Below are positions 16,652-26,144 of a stretch of DNA of 64,000 nt, piece after piece. Position 1 is the stretch's first letter; each line of letters starts with the position of its first letter. Below the pieces are notes generated by a model. The model made no database searches. It worked only from the letters and a program-made list of their open reading frames with translations, and was not told the DNA's origin. This DNA is from Telluribacter sp035998675 (GTDB lineage Bacteria > Bacteroidota > Bacteroidia > Cytophagales > Spirosomataceae). Both the position numbers and the translations under genes were made by a program. The DNA lies in the NCBI RefSeq assembly GCF_035998675.1, contig NZ_DASYHI010000007.1:62001-126000 (forward strand), in the 5' to 3' direction.

Positions 16652-19600
16652 ATGAAAAAAATTCTCCTCGTTCTGGCCCTGGCTGCTTTACCGCTGGGTC
16701 TCAGTGCACAGAAAAAATCAAAAACTTCATCAGCAACCAATAGCCCGGCCTCAACCGCCCAGGTACCTTACGACACCCTGTTCAAAGCGGTGAAGTGGCG
16801 AAACATTGGCCCATTCCGGGGTGGGCGGTCCGTCGCAGTGAGTGGCGTAGGGGGCGACCCGCTTACCTACTACATGGGTACTACGGGCGGTGGCCTCTGG
16901 AAAACCTCGGATGCCGGGGTATCCTGGCAAAACATTTCGGACGGGTACTTCAAAACCGGTTCGGTGGGAGCCGTATCCGTAGCCGAGTCGGACCCGAACG
17001 TCCTGTATGTAGGTATGGGTGAACACGCACCACGGGGCGTAATGACCTCCTACGGTGACGGCGTGTACAAATCGACCGATGCCGGTAAAACCTGGACCAA
17101 ACTGGGACTGGACGGCACTCGCCACATTGCCCGAATCAGCATTCACCCCCAAAATCCTGACGTACTATATGTAGCGGCCCAGGGAGCCCTGCACGGTGCT
17201 TCGGAGGAGCGGGGCATCTATAAATCAGTAGATGGAGGGAAAACTTGGAAGAAGACTCTGTACGTGGATGAAAACACCGGTTGCGCAGACCTGAGTATGG
17301 ATATGACCAATCCGCGCATCCTGTACGCGGCCATGTGGGATCACCGCCGCCTGCCCTGGCAGGTAGTTAGCGGGGGCAAGGGTAGTGGCCTGTATAAATC
17401 CACCGACGGCGGCGAAACCTGGACTAAAATTCAGAAAGGTCTGCCTAAAGAACTGGGTAAGATTGGGGTTTCAGTGTCCCGGGCTAATCCTGAGCGGGTG
17501 TTTGCCGTGGTTGAATCCGACACTGAAAAAGAGCAGGGGGGCGTGTTTCGCTCCGACGATGGCGGCAAGAACTGGACTCGCGTCAGCAAAGATCACCGCA
17601 CAGTGCAGCGGGCCTGGTACTACATTGAAATATTTGCTGACCCGAGCAATGAAAACGTTGTTTATGTACTAAACTCTCCCGCCCTTAAGTCAATTGATGG
17701 CGGCAAAACGTTCAGCCGCGTATTTACCACCACCCACGGTGACTACCACGACCTCTGGATTAACCCCAAGGATAGCAAAAATCTGGTGAGTGGCAACGAC
17801 GGGGGAGCGGCGGTATCGTTCAACGGTGGCAAGTCGTTCTCTCCTCAAAACGCAATGCCTACGGCCCAGTTTTACCGAATTAGTGTTGATAATGTATTTC
17901 CTTACCGTGTGTACGCCGGGCAACAGGACAACAGCTCGGTCATGATTGCCAGCCGCACGACCAACGGCGCTGGTATCACCGAAAAAGACTGGGAAGCTTC
18001 GGCCGGTGGTGAAAGTGCCTTCCTGGCCTTTGACCCCGATGCACCCCGCTACGTGATGGGAGGCAGCTACCAGGGTACCATTGAGCTACTGGATTTGCAA
18101 AATAAAGAAGGCAGGGGTGTCATGGTTTCGCCCATTCAGTACCAATCGGTCCGGGCGAAAGATATGAAGTACCGCTTTAACTGGAACGCCCCGATCATTT
18201 ACTCTCAGCGGGAAAAAGCGTACTACCACGCCGGAAACATTGTGTTCAAAACTACTGATCTGGGCAAAACCTGGACGCCCGTTTCTCCCGACCTGACCCG
18301 CCGTGATACCACCAAACTTGGCCTGGGTGGCGCACCCTACACCAACGAAGGGGCCGGTGGCGAGAATTACGCGACCATTTCCTATTTGCTGGAATCAACG
18401 CAGGAAGCAGGTGTATTCTGGGCGGGTAGTGACGACGGCCTGGTTCACCTGACCCGCGACGGTGGCAAGACCTGGGCCAATGTAACGCCGGCCGGTCTGG
18501 GAGAAACCCTGGTGAACAGCATTGAAGTTTCTCCGCACGATAAGGCAACCGCCTACCTGGCCACAACCCGGTATAAGTTCAATGATTTCAGCCCCTCCCT
18601 CTACAAAACGACCGACTACGGGAAGACCTGGACCAAAATAACCACCGGTATTCCCGACGGCGCCTTTACCCGGGTAGTGCGGGAAGACAGTCAGCGGAAA
18701 GGGCTGCTGTACGCCGGTACCGAAATTGGAATGTATGTATCCTACAATGGCGGCAGTCAATGGGCGCCCCTACAACTGAACCTGCCCGTTACGCCTATCA
18801 CCGACCTGAAAGTACACCAAAACGACCTGATTGCGGCTACCGCCGGTCGTTCCTTCTGGATTCTGGACGACCTGGCTCCCCTGCGGCAGTACAACGAGAA
18901 ACAGTCCAGAGACAGTTTGATGGTAAACACTCCCGAAGATACCTACCGGGTATCGGGCCGCAGTACTCTGGACAAGGTGGAGGACGAAGAAAATGCTTCA
19001 ATCGGGGTGGGTAGTAGCAGTTCGGTAGGTACCAACCCGGCCACCGGGGTAGTTTTTTACTACCAGTTACCCGTTAAACCGGACACCAGCCTGACCCTTA
19101 CCATGGAGGTACTGAATGAAAAAGGAGAAGTGGTCAGAAGCTACAGCAGCAAGGAGGACAAGGAATTTGAAGAATACCCCGGCGGGCCTTCCCCTGATCC
19201 TACATTGCCTTTAAAAGGAGGTTTGAACCGCTTTGTGTGGGATATGCGCGCGGAAACTCTTCCCGGCGTACCTACCGTATTTATAGAAGGAAGCTACGAC
19301 GGACGTAAAATGGCACCGGGTACGTATACTGCCCGATTTACCTACGGCAAGCAAAGCAAAACTGTCTCGTTTACTACATTACCTGATCCTCGTATCAATG
19401 CTACAGCTGCCGACTACGAAGAACAGCAGAAAACCATGATGGCCATTGAGAATGGCGTGAGGGAGATTCATGAGGCGGTACTAGGTATGCGTAAAGTGCG
19501 GAAGCAGGTGGACGAAGTGGTCAGTCTGCTGAAAGATAAGCCGGAGATGAAAGAGGTGACCGAGCAGGGAAAAGGTCTTGTGAAGAAACTCAAAACCTGG

Positions 19601-19873
19601 GAAGAAAAGCTGGTGCAGAACAAGTCAGCGGCTAACGACGATGTCATTAACTTCCTGAACATGCTAAGCGCCGATTATATCTTTGTCCGGGGTGAACTGG
19701 ATTCCAATGTACCTTTTGTTACCAATGGCCAGAAACAACGGGTGGCAGAACTGGATGCTCAGTGGCAAAAGCTGAAAGCCGAAATGCAGGAATTAGTGAA
19801 TAAAGATATCGCCGCCTTCAATACCCTCACTAAGCAGAAAGGTATTGAAAAGGTCATTGTTTCCCTGAAGTAA
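16652..19873 (+). CDS. Large secreted BNR/VPS10-like beta-propeller protein
   Basis: 1073-residue exported protein with a signal peptide (residues 1-19, ends LSAQ). Residues about 45-760 contain repeated Asp-box (BNR) motifs such as TSDAGVSWQN, STDAGKTWTK, SVDGGKTWKK, STDGGETWTK, SDDGGKNWTR, TTDLGKTWTP and TRDGGKTWAN, so they form beta-propellers of the sortilin/VPS10-like glycosidase type. A beta-sandwich region and then a charged, probably coiled-coil helical part (about 960-1073) follow. Proteins of this group are often annotated as glycosyl hydrolases, but the catalytic residues of true sialidases are not evident, so binding or structural roles are equally possible. A bidirectional terminator follows. 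Confidence 0.85.
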   Translation: MKKILLVLALAALPLGLSAQKKSKTSSATNSPASTAQVPYDTLFKAVKWRNIGPFRGGRSVAVSGVGGDPLTYYMGTTGGGLWKTSDAGVSWQNISDGYFKTGSVGAVSVAESDPNVLYVGMGEHAPRGVMTSYGDGVYKSTDAGKTWTKLGLDGTRHIARISIHPQNPDVLYVAAQGALHGASEERGIYKSVDGGKTWKKTLYVDENTGCADLSMDMTNPRILYAAMWDHRRLPWQVVSGGKGSGLYKSTDGGETWTKIQKGLPKELGKIGVSVSRANPERVFAVVESDTEKEQGGVFRSDDGGKNWTRVSKDHRTVQRAWYYIEIFADPSNENVVYVLNSPALKSIDGGKTFSRVFTTTHGDYHDLWINPKDSKNLVSGNDGGAAVSFNGGKSFSPQNAMPTAQFYRISVDNVFPYRVYAGQQDNSSVMIASRTTNGAGITEKDWEASAGGESAFLAFDPDAPRYVMGGSYQGTIELLDLQNKEGRGVMVSPIQYQSVRAKDMKYRFNWNAPIIYSQREKAYYHAGNIVFKTTDLGKTWTPVSPDLTRRDTTKLGLGGAPYTNEGAGGENYATISYLLESTQEAGVFWAGSDDGLVHLTRDGGKTWANVTPAGLGETLVNSIEVSPHDKATAYLATTRYKFNDFSPSLYKTTDYGKTWTKITTGIPDGAFTRVVREDSQRKGLLYAGTEIGMYVSYNGGSQWAPLQLNLPVTPITDLKVHQNDLIAATAGRSFWILDDLAPLRQYNEKQSRDSLMVNTPEDTYRVSGRSTLDKVEDEENASIGVGSSSSVGTNPATGVVFYYQLPVKPDTSLTLTMEVLNEKGEVVRSYSSKEDKEFEEYPGGPSPDPTLPLKGGLNRFVWDMRAETLPGVPTVFIEGSYDGRKMAPGTYTARFTYGKQSKTVSFTTLPDPRINATAADYEEQQKTMMAIENGVREIHEAVLGMRKVRKQVDEVVSLLKDKPEMKEVTEQGKGLVKKLKTWEEKLVQNKSAANDDVINFLNMLSADYIFVRGELDSNVPFVTNGQKQRVAELDAQWQKLKAEMQELVNKDIAAFNTLTKQKGIEKVIVSLK

Positions 19874-19892
19874 AAAATTAGTACTTCTATTT

Positions 19893-19934
19893 AATACAAA
19901 AAGGTCAGGCTGGGGAGCCTGACCTTTTTGTATT
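19893..19934. terminator. Strong bidirectional intrinsic terminator
   Basis: A perfect 19-base stem (19893-19911 with 19916-19934) around a GGGG loop, with A- and T-runs at either end. It lies between the convergent BNR-repeat and TonB receptor genes. Confidence 0.9.
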
Positions 19935-19964
19935 ATTACCTCATTTACTCCCCACTCATAAACT

Positions 19965-22166
19965 CTAAAAACTGCCCCGCAGAGAAAAAATAAAATTCCG
20001 GCCCGGCGCACTTACTCCACTGGCAAAGTACCGGTAGTTGCGGTCCAGGATATTCTCACAGGCCAGTTGCAGGGTCAGGTACTGGTTGGCCTGGTAGGAA
20101 GTACGCAGGTCCAGGGTCCACCAGGCGGGGGTACCATCGGGTGTAGCAAAGGCTTCGTTGTCTTCGGCGTTGAGGCGGTAGTCTTTAAGGTGTTTCCAGC
20201 CATTGTATAAGGTACTTAGCTCCGCGCGGAATTTAGGAATCTCGTACTGTAGGCTGGTTTTGCCAAAGCGCGGGGGAATATGGTCCAGCGGAGAAGTGGT
20301 TCCGTTGGCTTCCAGCACTCGGCCGGAGGTATAGTTGTAGGTACTTCGCAGGCTCAAATTTTCCCGAAGGCGGGCATTAAAACCCAGGTGGTAACCTCGT
20401 ACCAGCGCCCGTTGCTTATTCTGATTGGCCCGTACCCGACTAAGTACCCCGTCGTACAGTATCTCCGACTGATTTGAAAAGGTAAACGCATCCATGACAA
20501 TCGCGTCGCGGAGCCAGGTTTGGTAAGCGGTGGCATCCAGCCAGAGGTACTCCCCCAGGCGTTGGTTAGCCGTTACTTCCAGGTTATAAGTATACTCCGG
20601 ACGTAAGCCCGGATTAGGTACTACCACCAGGCCCGGCTGGGAATCAAACACTTTACCCAGGTCATCTACATTAGGGCTTCGAAAGCCGGTGGAGCCGTGG
20701 AGATTAAGTCGGGTAGCGGGAGCGGGGAGGTACACTACGCCTATATTACCGCTCAGGTTACCGGCCTGTTGGCTGGTTTGATTAAAGGGAAAAGGGAAAA
20801 ATTCTTTACTGTTAAACCGGGCCTCCAGCCTGACGAGCGAGTACCTGAGTCCTGCATTAAGTACCACCGCTTCAGCTACCGCCCACTGGTCGGTCAGGTA
20901 GGCACCCAGCCAGTTCATGGTACTTCCGCCGTCGGGGTAGCGGGTGTCAGAGGGTACGGTGGCACCTGTCAGAATATGGCGGCTCGTAGCCGTAGAAAGT
21001 ACCTGGTTCGATACCAGCTCCAGACCATACCGCCAGGTGTGCGCTTTAATGACTTTTCGGGCATCAGCGTTGAGACTGAAAACCTCTACATTTTCGACCT
21101 GAGAACGTAAGTTGCTATTGTTGAAACGGCGACTGTGCCGGCTTTCCTGAATGCCCTGGTAGGCCGCTGTAAGTACCAGTTTGTCGTAAAAGTTCTGACC
21201 GGCCAGCTTCAGCTGGTACGAAGCCAGGAAACGTTTCTCGGGGCCGTAGTACCAGGCGGCGAAGCTGGGTAGCCCGTTGTTGCTACGTTGGGTAAGCCGG
21301 TCGTAGCGGGGTACATCACCCGTGGAAGAATACTGAATATTCACTACATGCTCTACCTGCCCGGTGGGGCGGTACAAAAACTTCTGGAGCATGTCAAACT
21401 GCCGGTAGGCCGTACCAACCTGTACATCCGGTTTTGGATTTTCTTTGACTACATCCTGCTCATTTTCCCTTACCACAAAAAAAGTACGTTTGCCAAAATC
21501 AGGGTAACGACTCAGGCGGTTTTTTCCCTGCCGGATATCCCCGAATTCGGAAGCGGTGAAGCTGGTAAAAGAGCCAAAATTTTTAAAGCCCAGGTTAATA
21601 GTACCGTGTTGGGTGGTTTCTTTGTTGGCACTCGAAAAACGAGTGAGCAGGGAGGTACTTAACCGGAGTCTACCGTCGTCGGAAAGGGTAGGTTGACGGG
21701 TTTGAAAGCTGATAACGCCGCCCAACGCGTCACTGCCGTACAGGACCGAGGCCGGACCAAAGAGTACCTCCACCTTCTCCAGCGCGTTATTGTCAATCCG
21801 CAGGATATTCTGAAGGTGTCCGCCCCGGTAAATGGCGTTGTTCATGCGCACCCCATCCACCACCAGTAGTACCCGATTGGCTTCAAACCCGCGGAGGACC
21901 GGGCTGCCCCCTCCGGCCTGGCTTTTCTGAATAAAAACATCACCACTTTGCAGCAGTACATCCGCGGAGGTCTGGCTGTTCCTAAAGGCGAGGTCCCTGG
22001 CAGTGATCTGTTTTATCCGGAAAGGGAGCAGGCGGCTTTGTTCGGTAAACCGGCCCGCCGTTACCTGTAGTTCGTTGAGCTGGAGGGTATCTTTTTCGAG
22101 CGTCTGGGCAAGTACAGGTACTGTACCGGATAGCAGAATGCCGAAAAAGAGAAGTTTGATATACAT
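19965..22166 (-). CDS. TonB-dependent outer-membrane receptor (possible heme/siderophore type)
   Basis: 733-residue receptor. A signal peptide (1-20, ends VLAQ) is followed by a short TonB-box-like stretch (LNELQVTAGR). The plug domain has SPVLRGFEANRVLLVVDGVR and RIDNNALEKVEVLFGPASVL, then YGSDALGGVISF. The barrel follows, ending in an aromatic residue (FIFSLRGSF). The plug wording SPVLRGF...VDGVRMNN is most like receptors of the heme/hemoglobin group, but no heme-pocket motif could be confirmed and no heme enzyme lies nearby. There is no carboxypeptidase-like N-terminal extension and no SusD partner, so it is not a classical glycan SusC. Confidence 0.87.
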   Translation of the reverse strand: MYIKLLFFGILLSGTVPVLAQTLEKDTLQLNELQVTAGRFTEQSRLLPFRIKQITARDLAFRNSQTSADVLLQSGDVFIQKSQAGGGSPVLRGFEANRVLLVVDGVRMNNAIYRGGHLQNILRIDNNALEKVEVLFGPASVLYGSDALGGVISFQTRQPTLSDDGRLRLSTSLLTRFSSANKETTQHGTINLGFKNFGSFTSFTASEFGDIRQGKNRLSRYPDFGKRTFFVVRENEQDVVKENPKPDVQVGTAYRQFDMLQKFLYRPTGQVEHVVNIQYSSTGDVPRYDRLTQRSNNGLPSFAAWYYGPEKRFLASYQLKLAGQNFYDKLVLTAAYQGIQESRHSRRFNNSNLRSQVENVEVFSLNADARKVIKAHTWRYGLELVSNQVLSTATSRHILTGATVPSDTRYPDGGSTMNWLGAYLTDQWAVAEAVVLNAGLRYSLVRLEARFNSKEFFPFPFNQTSQQAGNLSGNIGVVYLPAPATRLNLHGSTGFRSPNVDDLGKVFDSQPGLVVVPNPGLRPEYTYNLEVTANQRLGEYLWLDATAYQTWLRDAIVMDAFTFSNQSEILYDGVLSRVRANQNKQRALVRGYHLGFNARLRENLSLRSTYNYTSGRVLEANGTTSPLDHIPPRFGKTSLQYEIPKFRAELSTLYNGWKHLKDYRLNAEDNEAFATPDGTPAWWTLDLRTSYQANQYLTLQLACENILDRNYRYFASGVSAPGRNFIFSLRGSF

Positions 22167-22209
22167 TAGTATTAACTAAGAAATAGACTTGATTGAATAA
22201 ACATTGGAG

Positions 22210-22719
22210 TCAGGACAGCGCACCGCGTTTGCCCAACTCAATGACTTCCATGGAACGGATAGTACCCTGGTCAAGAATAAAGCGCAGCGCCGTCCGGATT
22301 TTATGAAAACCTTCCCGACCGGCCGCTCCCGGATTCAGGTAAAGCAGTTTGCGGAGTTTGGGGTCGCGAATCACGCGCAGAATGTGCGAGTGTCCACACA
22401 CAAAAATATCCGGAGTCTGGAGTTGTAAAGTGGGTTTGACCTGGGGATTATAGCGGGGGGGCGCGCCGCCGATATGGGTCATCCAGACCCGAAAGCCTTC
22501 CAGTTCAAAATGGAGATTTTCTTGCGACAGTAACCGTACCTCCCGCCCGTCAATATTCCCTGAAACTACCCGTAGTGGCTTAAACGCTTCCAGCTTCCTG
22601 ATGATATCGGCCGCTCCCACGTCACCGGCATGCCAAAGTTCGTCGCAATCGGAAAAATAGTCAAACAGGCGTTCGTCCAGGTAGCCGTGGGTATCCGATA
22701 ACAGACCTATTTTCACCAT
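22210..22719 (-). CDS. YfcE/MJ0936-type metallophosphoesterase
   Basis: 169-residue cytoplasmic phosphodiesterase of the calcineurin-like fold. All metal-site motifs are present in order: LSDTHG (D9, H11), HAGDVG (D33), VSGNIDG (N55), MTHIGG (H82) and VCGHSH (H110, H112). The length matches the family. Members hydrolyse model phosphodiesters; the natural substrate is unknown. It lies 43 bases upstream of the TonB receptor gene on the same strand and may share its transcript. Confidence 0.92.
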   Translation of the reverse strand: MVKIGLLSDTHGYLDERLFDYFSDCDELWHAGDVGAADIIRKLEAFKPLRVVSGNIDGREVRLLSQENLHFELEGFRVWMTHIGGAPPRYNPQVKPTLQLQTPDIFVCGHSHILRVIRDPKLRKLLYLNPGAAGREGFHKIRTALRFILDQGTIRSMEVIELGKRGALS

Positions 22720-22863
22720 GAATAAAAGGAAAAGTAAATTATATTTTTCGTAGAAACAGTTGGATATATAAAGCCGTAATAAGAACTTTGGATATTTACC
22801 GGGCTTCTGCTTATTTACAAAGTAATCATAATGGAGCTACACTTCAAAACCAAAGAATAACGA

Positions 22864-23919
22864 ATGATACGATCAAAAATAGCCGGTATTGGCCGTTACG
22901 TGCCCGAGCAGGTGGTCACCAACCACGACCTGACCCAACTGATGGAAACTTCTGACGAATGGATTCAGGAACGCACCGGGATCAGGGAGCGCCGGTACGC
23001 CAAAAAGCACGAAGAAACCACTACCACCATGGGTACCCGCGCCGCCGAAATCGCCATTGAGCGGGCCGGTATTCAAAAGGAAGATATTGATTTTATCATT
23101 TTTGCCACCCTCAGCCCCGACTACTACTTCCCGGGCTGCGGGGTGCTGCTGCAAAGGGAACTGGGTATTACTAAAACCGAAATCGGGGCCTTGGACATCC
23201 GTAATCAATGTTCGGGTTTTATCTACGGCCTGTCCGTCGCCGACCAGTTTATTAAGACCGGCATGTACAAAAATGTCCTGCTGGTAGGCTCCGAGATGCA
23301 TTCCATGGGCCTGGAGTTTAGTACCAAAGGCCGGAATGTTACCGTCATATTTGGGGACGGCGCGGGAGCGGTGGTACTTCAGTCCACCGAAAAGGAAGAC
23401 CAGGGGGTACTGACCACACACCTGCATTCGGACGGTACCCACGCGGAGCAACTGGCCATGATCAGCCCGGGTAGCCACGGAGGGTACCATTTAGGAAAGG
23501 AAAAATTCGGATTTCCGGAGGTGGAATACGGTGAACTCTTCATTTATCCGGACCTCATCGACGATAAAAGCTACTATCCCAATATGGACGGCCAGCTCGT
23601 TTTCAAAAATGCGGTTCAAAAATTTCCCGAAGTTATTCAGGAGGCGCTGCAAAAAACCGGGTTACAGTCTTCGGATATTGATATGCTGGTACCCCACCAG
23701 GCCAACCTGCGCATCAGCCAGTTTGTACAGGGAAAGCTGGGCCTCCGCGACGACCAGGTCTGGAACAACATTCAGCAATACGGCAACACCACGGCGGCCT
23801 CCATTCCCATTGCCCTTTGTGAAGCCTGGGAAGCCGGCAAAATCAAAGAGGGCGACCTGGTTTGCCTCGCCGCCTTCGGCAGCGGCTTCACCTGGGGCTC
23901 CGCGCTGATACGGTGGTGA
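22864..23919 (+). CDS. 3-oxoacyl-ACP synthase III (FabH-like)
   Basis: 351-residue ketoacyl synthase III of the thiolase fold. The Cys-His-Asn triad is C116 (IRNQCSGF), H278 (VPHQANLRI) and N308 (YGNTTAAS). The start MIRSKIAGIGRYVPEQVV and TSDEWIQERTGIRERRY are typical. It is about 30 residues longer than housekeeping FabH, owing to an insert around residues 200-240 (GGYHLGKEKFGFPEVEYGEL). No other fatty-acid genes are near, so it could be a second KAS III working on a specialised acyl chain rather than the housekeeping copy; that is inference. Confidence 0.9.
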   Translation: MIRSKIAGIGRYVPEQVVTNHDLTQLMETSDEWIQERTGIRERRYAKKHEETTTTMGTRAAEIAIERAGIQKEDIDFIIFATLSPDYYFPGCGVLLQRELGITKTEIGALDIRNQCSGFIYGLSVADQFIKTGMYKNVLLVGSEMHSMGLEFSTKGRNVTVIFGDGAGAVVLQSTEKEDQGVLTTHLHSDGTHAEQLAMISPGSHGGYHLGKEKFGFPEVEYGELFIYPDLIDDKSYYPNMDGQLVFKNAVQKFPEVIQEALQKTGLQSSDIDMLVPHQANLRISQFVQGKLGLRDDQVWNNIQQYGNTTAASIPIALCEAWEAGKIKEGDLVCLAAFGSGFTWGSALIRW

Positions 23920-23928
23920 TTTATTTGT

Positions 23929-23956
23929 GAATGAGTGTATTAGTGATTGAGTGAAT
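23929..23956 (+). repeat. Short interspersed repeat, copy A (GAATGAGTG...GATTGAGTGAAT)
   Basis: A 28-base unit starting 9 bases after the FabH-like stop. It matches 24 of 28 bases with the unit at 32317-32344, which also lies just behind a stop codon. Confidence 0.55.
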
Positions 23957-24013
23957 ACTCTCAGGAGATGAGTACTGATTAGACTGCCGGAGTGCTAAAT
24001 ATTTGGCGTTTCC

Positions 24014-24083
24014 AAACGCAGAGGAAAGGAGAGTTGAGCGCGGAGGTACGCAGAGTTCCCCTTCAACGCTTCTCTCCTTTCCT
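24014..24083. repeat. Intergenic inverted-repeat element of the CGCAGAG family, copy 1
   Basis: Starts AAACGCAGAG; arms AGGAAAGGAGAG (24022-24033) and CTCTCCTTTCCT (24072-24083) are exact complements. The interior contains CGCAGAGTT, shared with the element at 54903-55000. It lies between the convergent FabH-like and GH144-like genes and may act as their terminator or as a REP-like sequence. Confidence 0.55.
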
Positions 24084-24108
24084 GCTTTTCTCCATTTTCG
24101 CTCGTTCA

Positions 24109-25707
24109 CTAATACAGCTTAAAAGGCATTTCTTTGACGCCTTCGGCCGTAAACAGCCGGATGGTATAATCTCCCGGATTAGTCAGGAAAGTGAGCTGGT
24201 GCGGGCCTTTGGTTTGGGATTGGGAAAGCATCAGTTCTGTTTTTTTACCTTCCTTATCCTGAATCTCGACGCGGATAGCCTGCGGAGTGGAAACATAGTA
24301 GTCGAGGATGTATTTCCCCAAGTCCGGGTGCTTAAGTAAAGGTACTCGCCCGGTCTGTTTATCAGGTACATACGTATAAAATCCGGTTGGATATTCAGGT
24401 TTATTGATTCCCATTTTGGGTAATGCCTGCTGCATCTCCTGCACCTTTTCTCCCAGTTTCCACAAGAGGCCCGAGCGGTAGTTTTCGATCATGACAACCA
24501 TAGGTCCCTGGTCAATGGCGAGGTATTGGTTGGAGTACCAGCCGCGGGATTTATTATAGGCATCATAAAATCCGTACTGGTCAAACAGTCGGTTCCCCTC
24601 CCGGCGGTACAGGTGCATCAATACCTGCATGGAGTAGGCAGGGGTATACGGAAAAGAAGACAAAGCTGCCGTGGGCGTAATGGTACCGTTGTCTTCTTTG
24701 GGATTGTGGGCGCCATAAAACTGATGGTTATCACTGGCGGTGAGGCCCCAGTTTTCCTCCGAGTACCCAAACTCCTTGGGTGCTTCGTAGAGGCAGTAAG
24801 CCCGGTTAATCAGGGTATGGTTAACATTCAGGTCCCAGTAGTTGACATCTTCATCCTGCATCCATTTGGGGTCAAGGCTCAGGTAGGAATAGTGGGCGAA
24901 AAAGAGCGGCCCCCCGTAGTCGAAGCCGATGGGCAGGCGGTAACCTACAAATTCCTTCCCATTGATATAATGATCGGGTTCTGCCTTCTTCCAGGTATTG
25001 ACGTACACCTCGGGCGTGATCGGGTGGGTAGGGGAGGCCAGCGCCAGCACGTAGGTAATAAAGCACTCGTTGTAGCCGCCAATGGCGTGGTTCATCTGCC
25101 AGTTGTAGTTGGGCGACCAGTGCCAGAGCAGCTTACCTTCGTGTACGTACCAGTTCCATTCTACACTTTTCCAAAGCCGGTCAATTCGCTGGCGGAGCTC
25201 CGTTTCCGGCGCAGTTTTTCCATCAAAGTACTCCCGGGCCACCAGCAGCCCATTTATGAGATAGGCCGTTTCGACCAGGTCGCCGCCGTTGTCATGGAGA
25301 CTGAATGGTACCACTTTTCCGGTACGACCGTCGAGCCAGTGGGACCAGGCTCCGTGGAAGCGGTCGGCTTTCTCAAGGAAGCGGGTAATTTTTAGTAGCC
25401 TTTCCACGGCCTGCTGGCGCGAGATCCACTGCCGGTAGGTACCTACCACCAGTGCCATTATTCCAAAGCCCGTTCCGCCGCTGGTAACTATGTTAGGGGT
25501 GGCGGTACGTTCGGGTATGAGTCCCGAAACGGGGTGGGCATAGTCCCAGAAGTACCGGAAGGTCTTTTCCTGTACCAGATTGAGGTACTCTCCCTGTTCG
25601 GTGGGTGGGTAGCTTGGTGCAGTGCGGGTTTGGGCAAAGCTGCCGGTCAGGTTAGTGAACAGGAAGCTGCTCAGAAGTAACAGGAAAGTATGTAGGTAGG
25701 TAGGCAT
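24109..25707 (-). CDS. GH144-like glucoamylase-family protein, secreted
   Basis: 532-residue exported (alpha/alpha)6-barrel protein of the PF10091 glucoamylase-family group, now including GH144 endo-beta-1,2-glucanases. The signal peptide spans residues 1-25 (ends SFAQ). Landmarks are TFRYFWDYAHPVSGLIPER (about 49-67), SGGTGFGIMALVVG (about 76-89), DNGGDLVETAYLI (acidic pair, about 138-150) and WGLTASDNHQFYGAHNPKED. A small C-terminal beta-domain (about 470-532) is added. Beta-1,2-glucan hydrolysis is the most likely activity by family, not proven. Confidence 0.83.
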   Translation of the reverse strand: MPTYLHTFLLLLSSFLFTNLTGSFAQTRTAPSYPPTEQGEYLNLVQEKTFRYFWDYAHPVSGLIPERTATPNIVTSGGTGFGIMALVVGTYRQWISRQQAVERLLKITRFLEKADRFHGAWSHWLDGRTGKVVPFSLHDNGGDLVETAYLINGLLVAREYFDGKTAPETELRQRIDRLWKSVEWNWYVHEGKLLWHWSPNYNWQMNHAIGGYNECFITYVLALASPTHPITPEVYVNTWKKAEPDHYINGKEFVGYRLPIGFDYGGPLFFAHYSYLSLDPKWMQDEDVNYWDLNVNHTLINRAYCLYEAPKEFGYSEENWGLTASDNHQFYGAHNPKEDNGTITPTAALSSFPYTPAYSMQVLMHLYRREGNRLFDQYGFYDAYNKSRGWYSNQYLAIDQGPMVVMIENYRSGLLWKLGEKVQEMQQALPKMGINKPEYPTGFYTYVPDKQTGRVPLLKHPDLGKYILDYYVSTPQAIRVEIQDKEGKKTELMLSQSQTKGPHQLTFLTNPGDYTIRLFTAEGVKEMPFKLY

Positions 25708-26144
25708 TTGCTGATACGGTAGGTTGGGCGCAAAAAAAGTACAATAAATACGGGATAGTATAGCTAGTAACCAGTAAAGTTTTCTATTTGCAGGCGGAGA
25801 CTATTTTTTAGTCTCCGCTTTTTGTTTGGTCAAATTGGATCTGTTTTTGCACAAAACCCCTAGGCTGGGATACTGCCCGTTTCTTATTATTTAGTTATTT
25901 CAACTAGTGGTAATCGTTAGTTCGGGTATCAATAGTAGGAATATTTACCCAATACAGAAAATAAGGCTTAGGGAAAGCCAGGAAGAGGAATAAACCCGGG
26001 TTGATTGATAACAGTTTTGGCTCTCTTTCGTTTAGTTTCTTTATCAGCGTTGTTACCCGACCGGTAGCGTTTATCAGAATACGATTCGTTTGGCTTACCG
26101 GCGAATTGGATTAACCAACTAATGTACGTCACCCACATCAACCT
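25708..26144. other. Divergent intergenic region, 437 bases
   Basis: Lies between the GH144-like gene and the DUF6134 gene. It contains an intrinsic terminator (25794-25823) with no gene before it on its strand, then an AT-rich stretch that should hold the DUF6134 promoter. No coding frame was seen. Confidence 0.5.
25794..25823 (+). terminator. Orphan rightward intrinsic terminator
   Basis: GCGGAGACTA (25794-25803) pairs exactly with TAGTCTCCGC (25809-25818) around a T-loop, followed by TTTTTG. The T-run is on the plus side, yet no plus-strand gene ends upstream. Confidence 0.75.

Noticed and set aside
19965..22166. TonB receptor as SusC of a polysaccharide utilisation locus
   Set aside because: It lacks the N-terminal carboxypeptidase-like domain and there is no SusD gene beside it.
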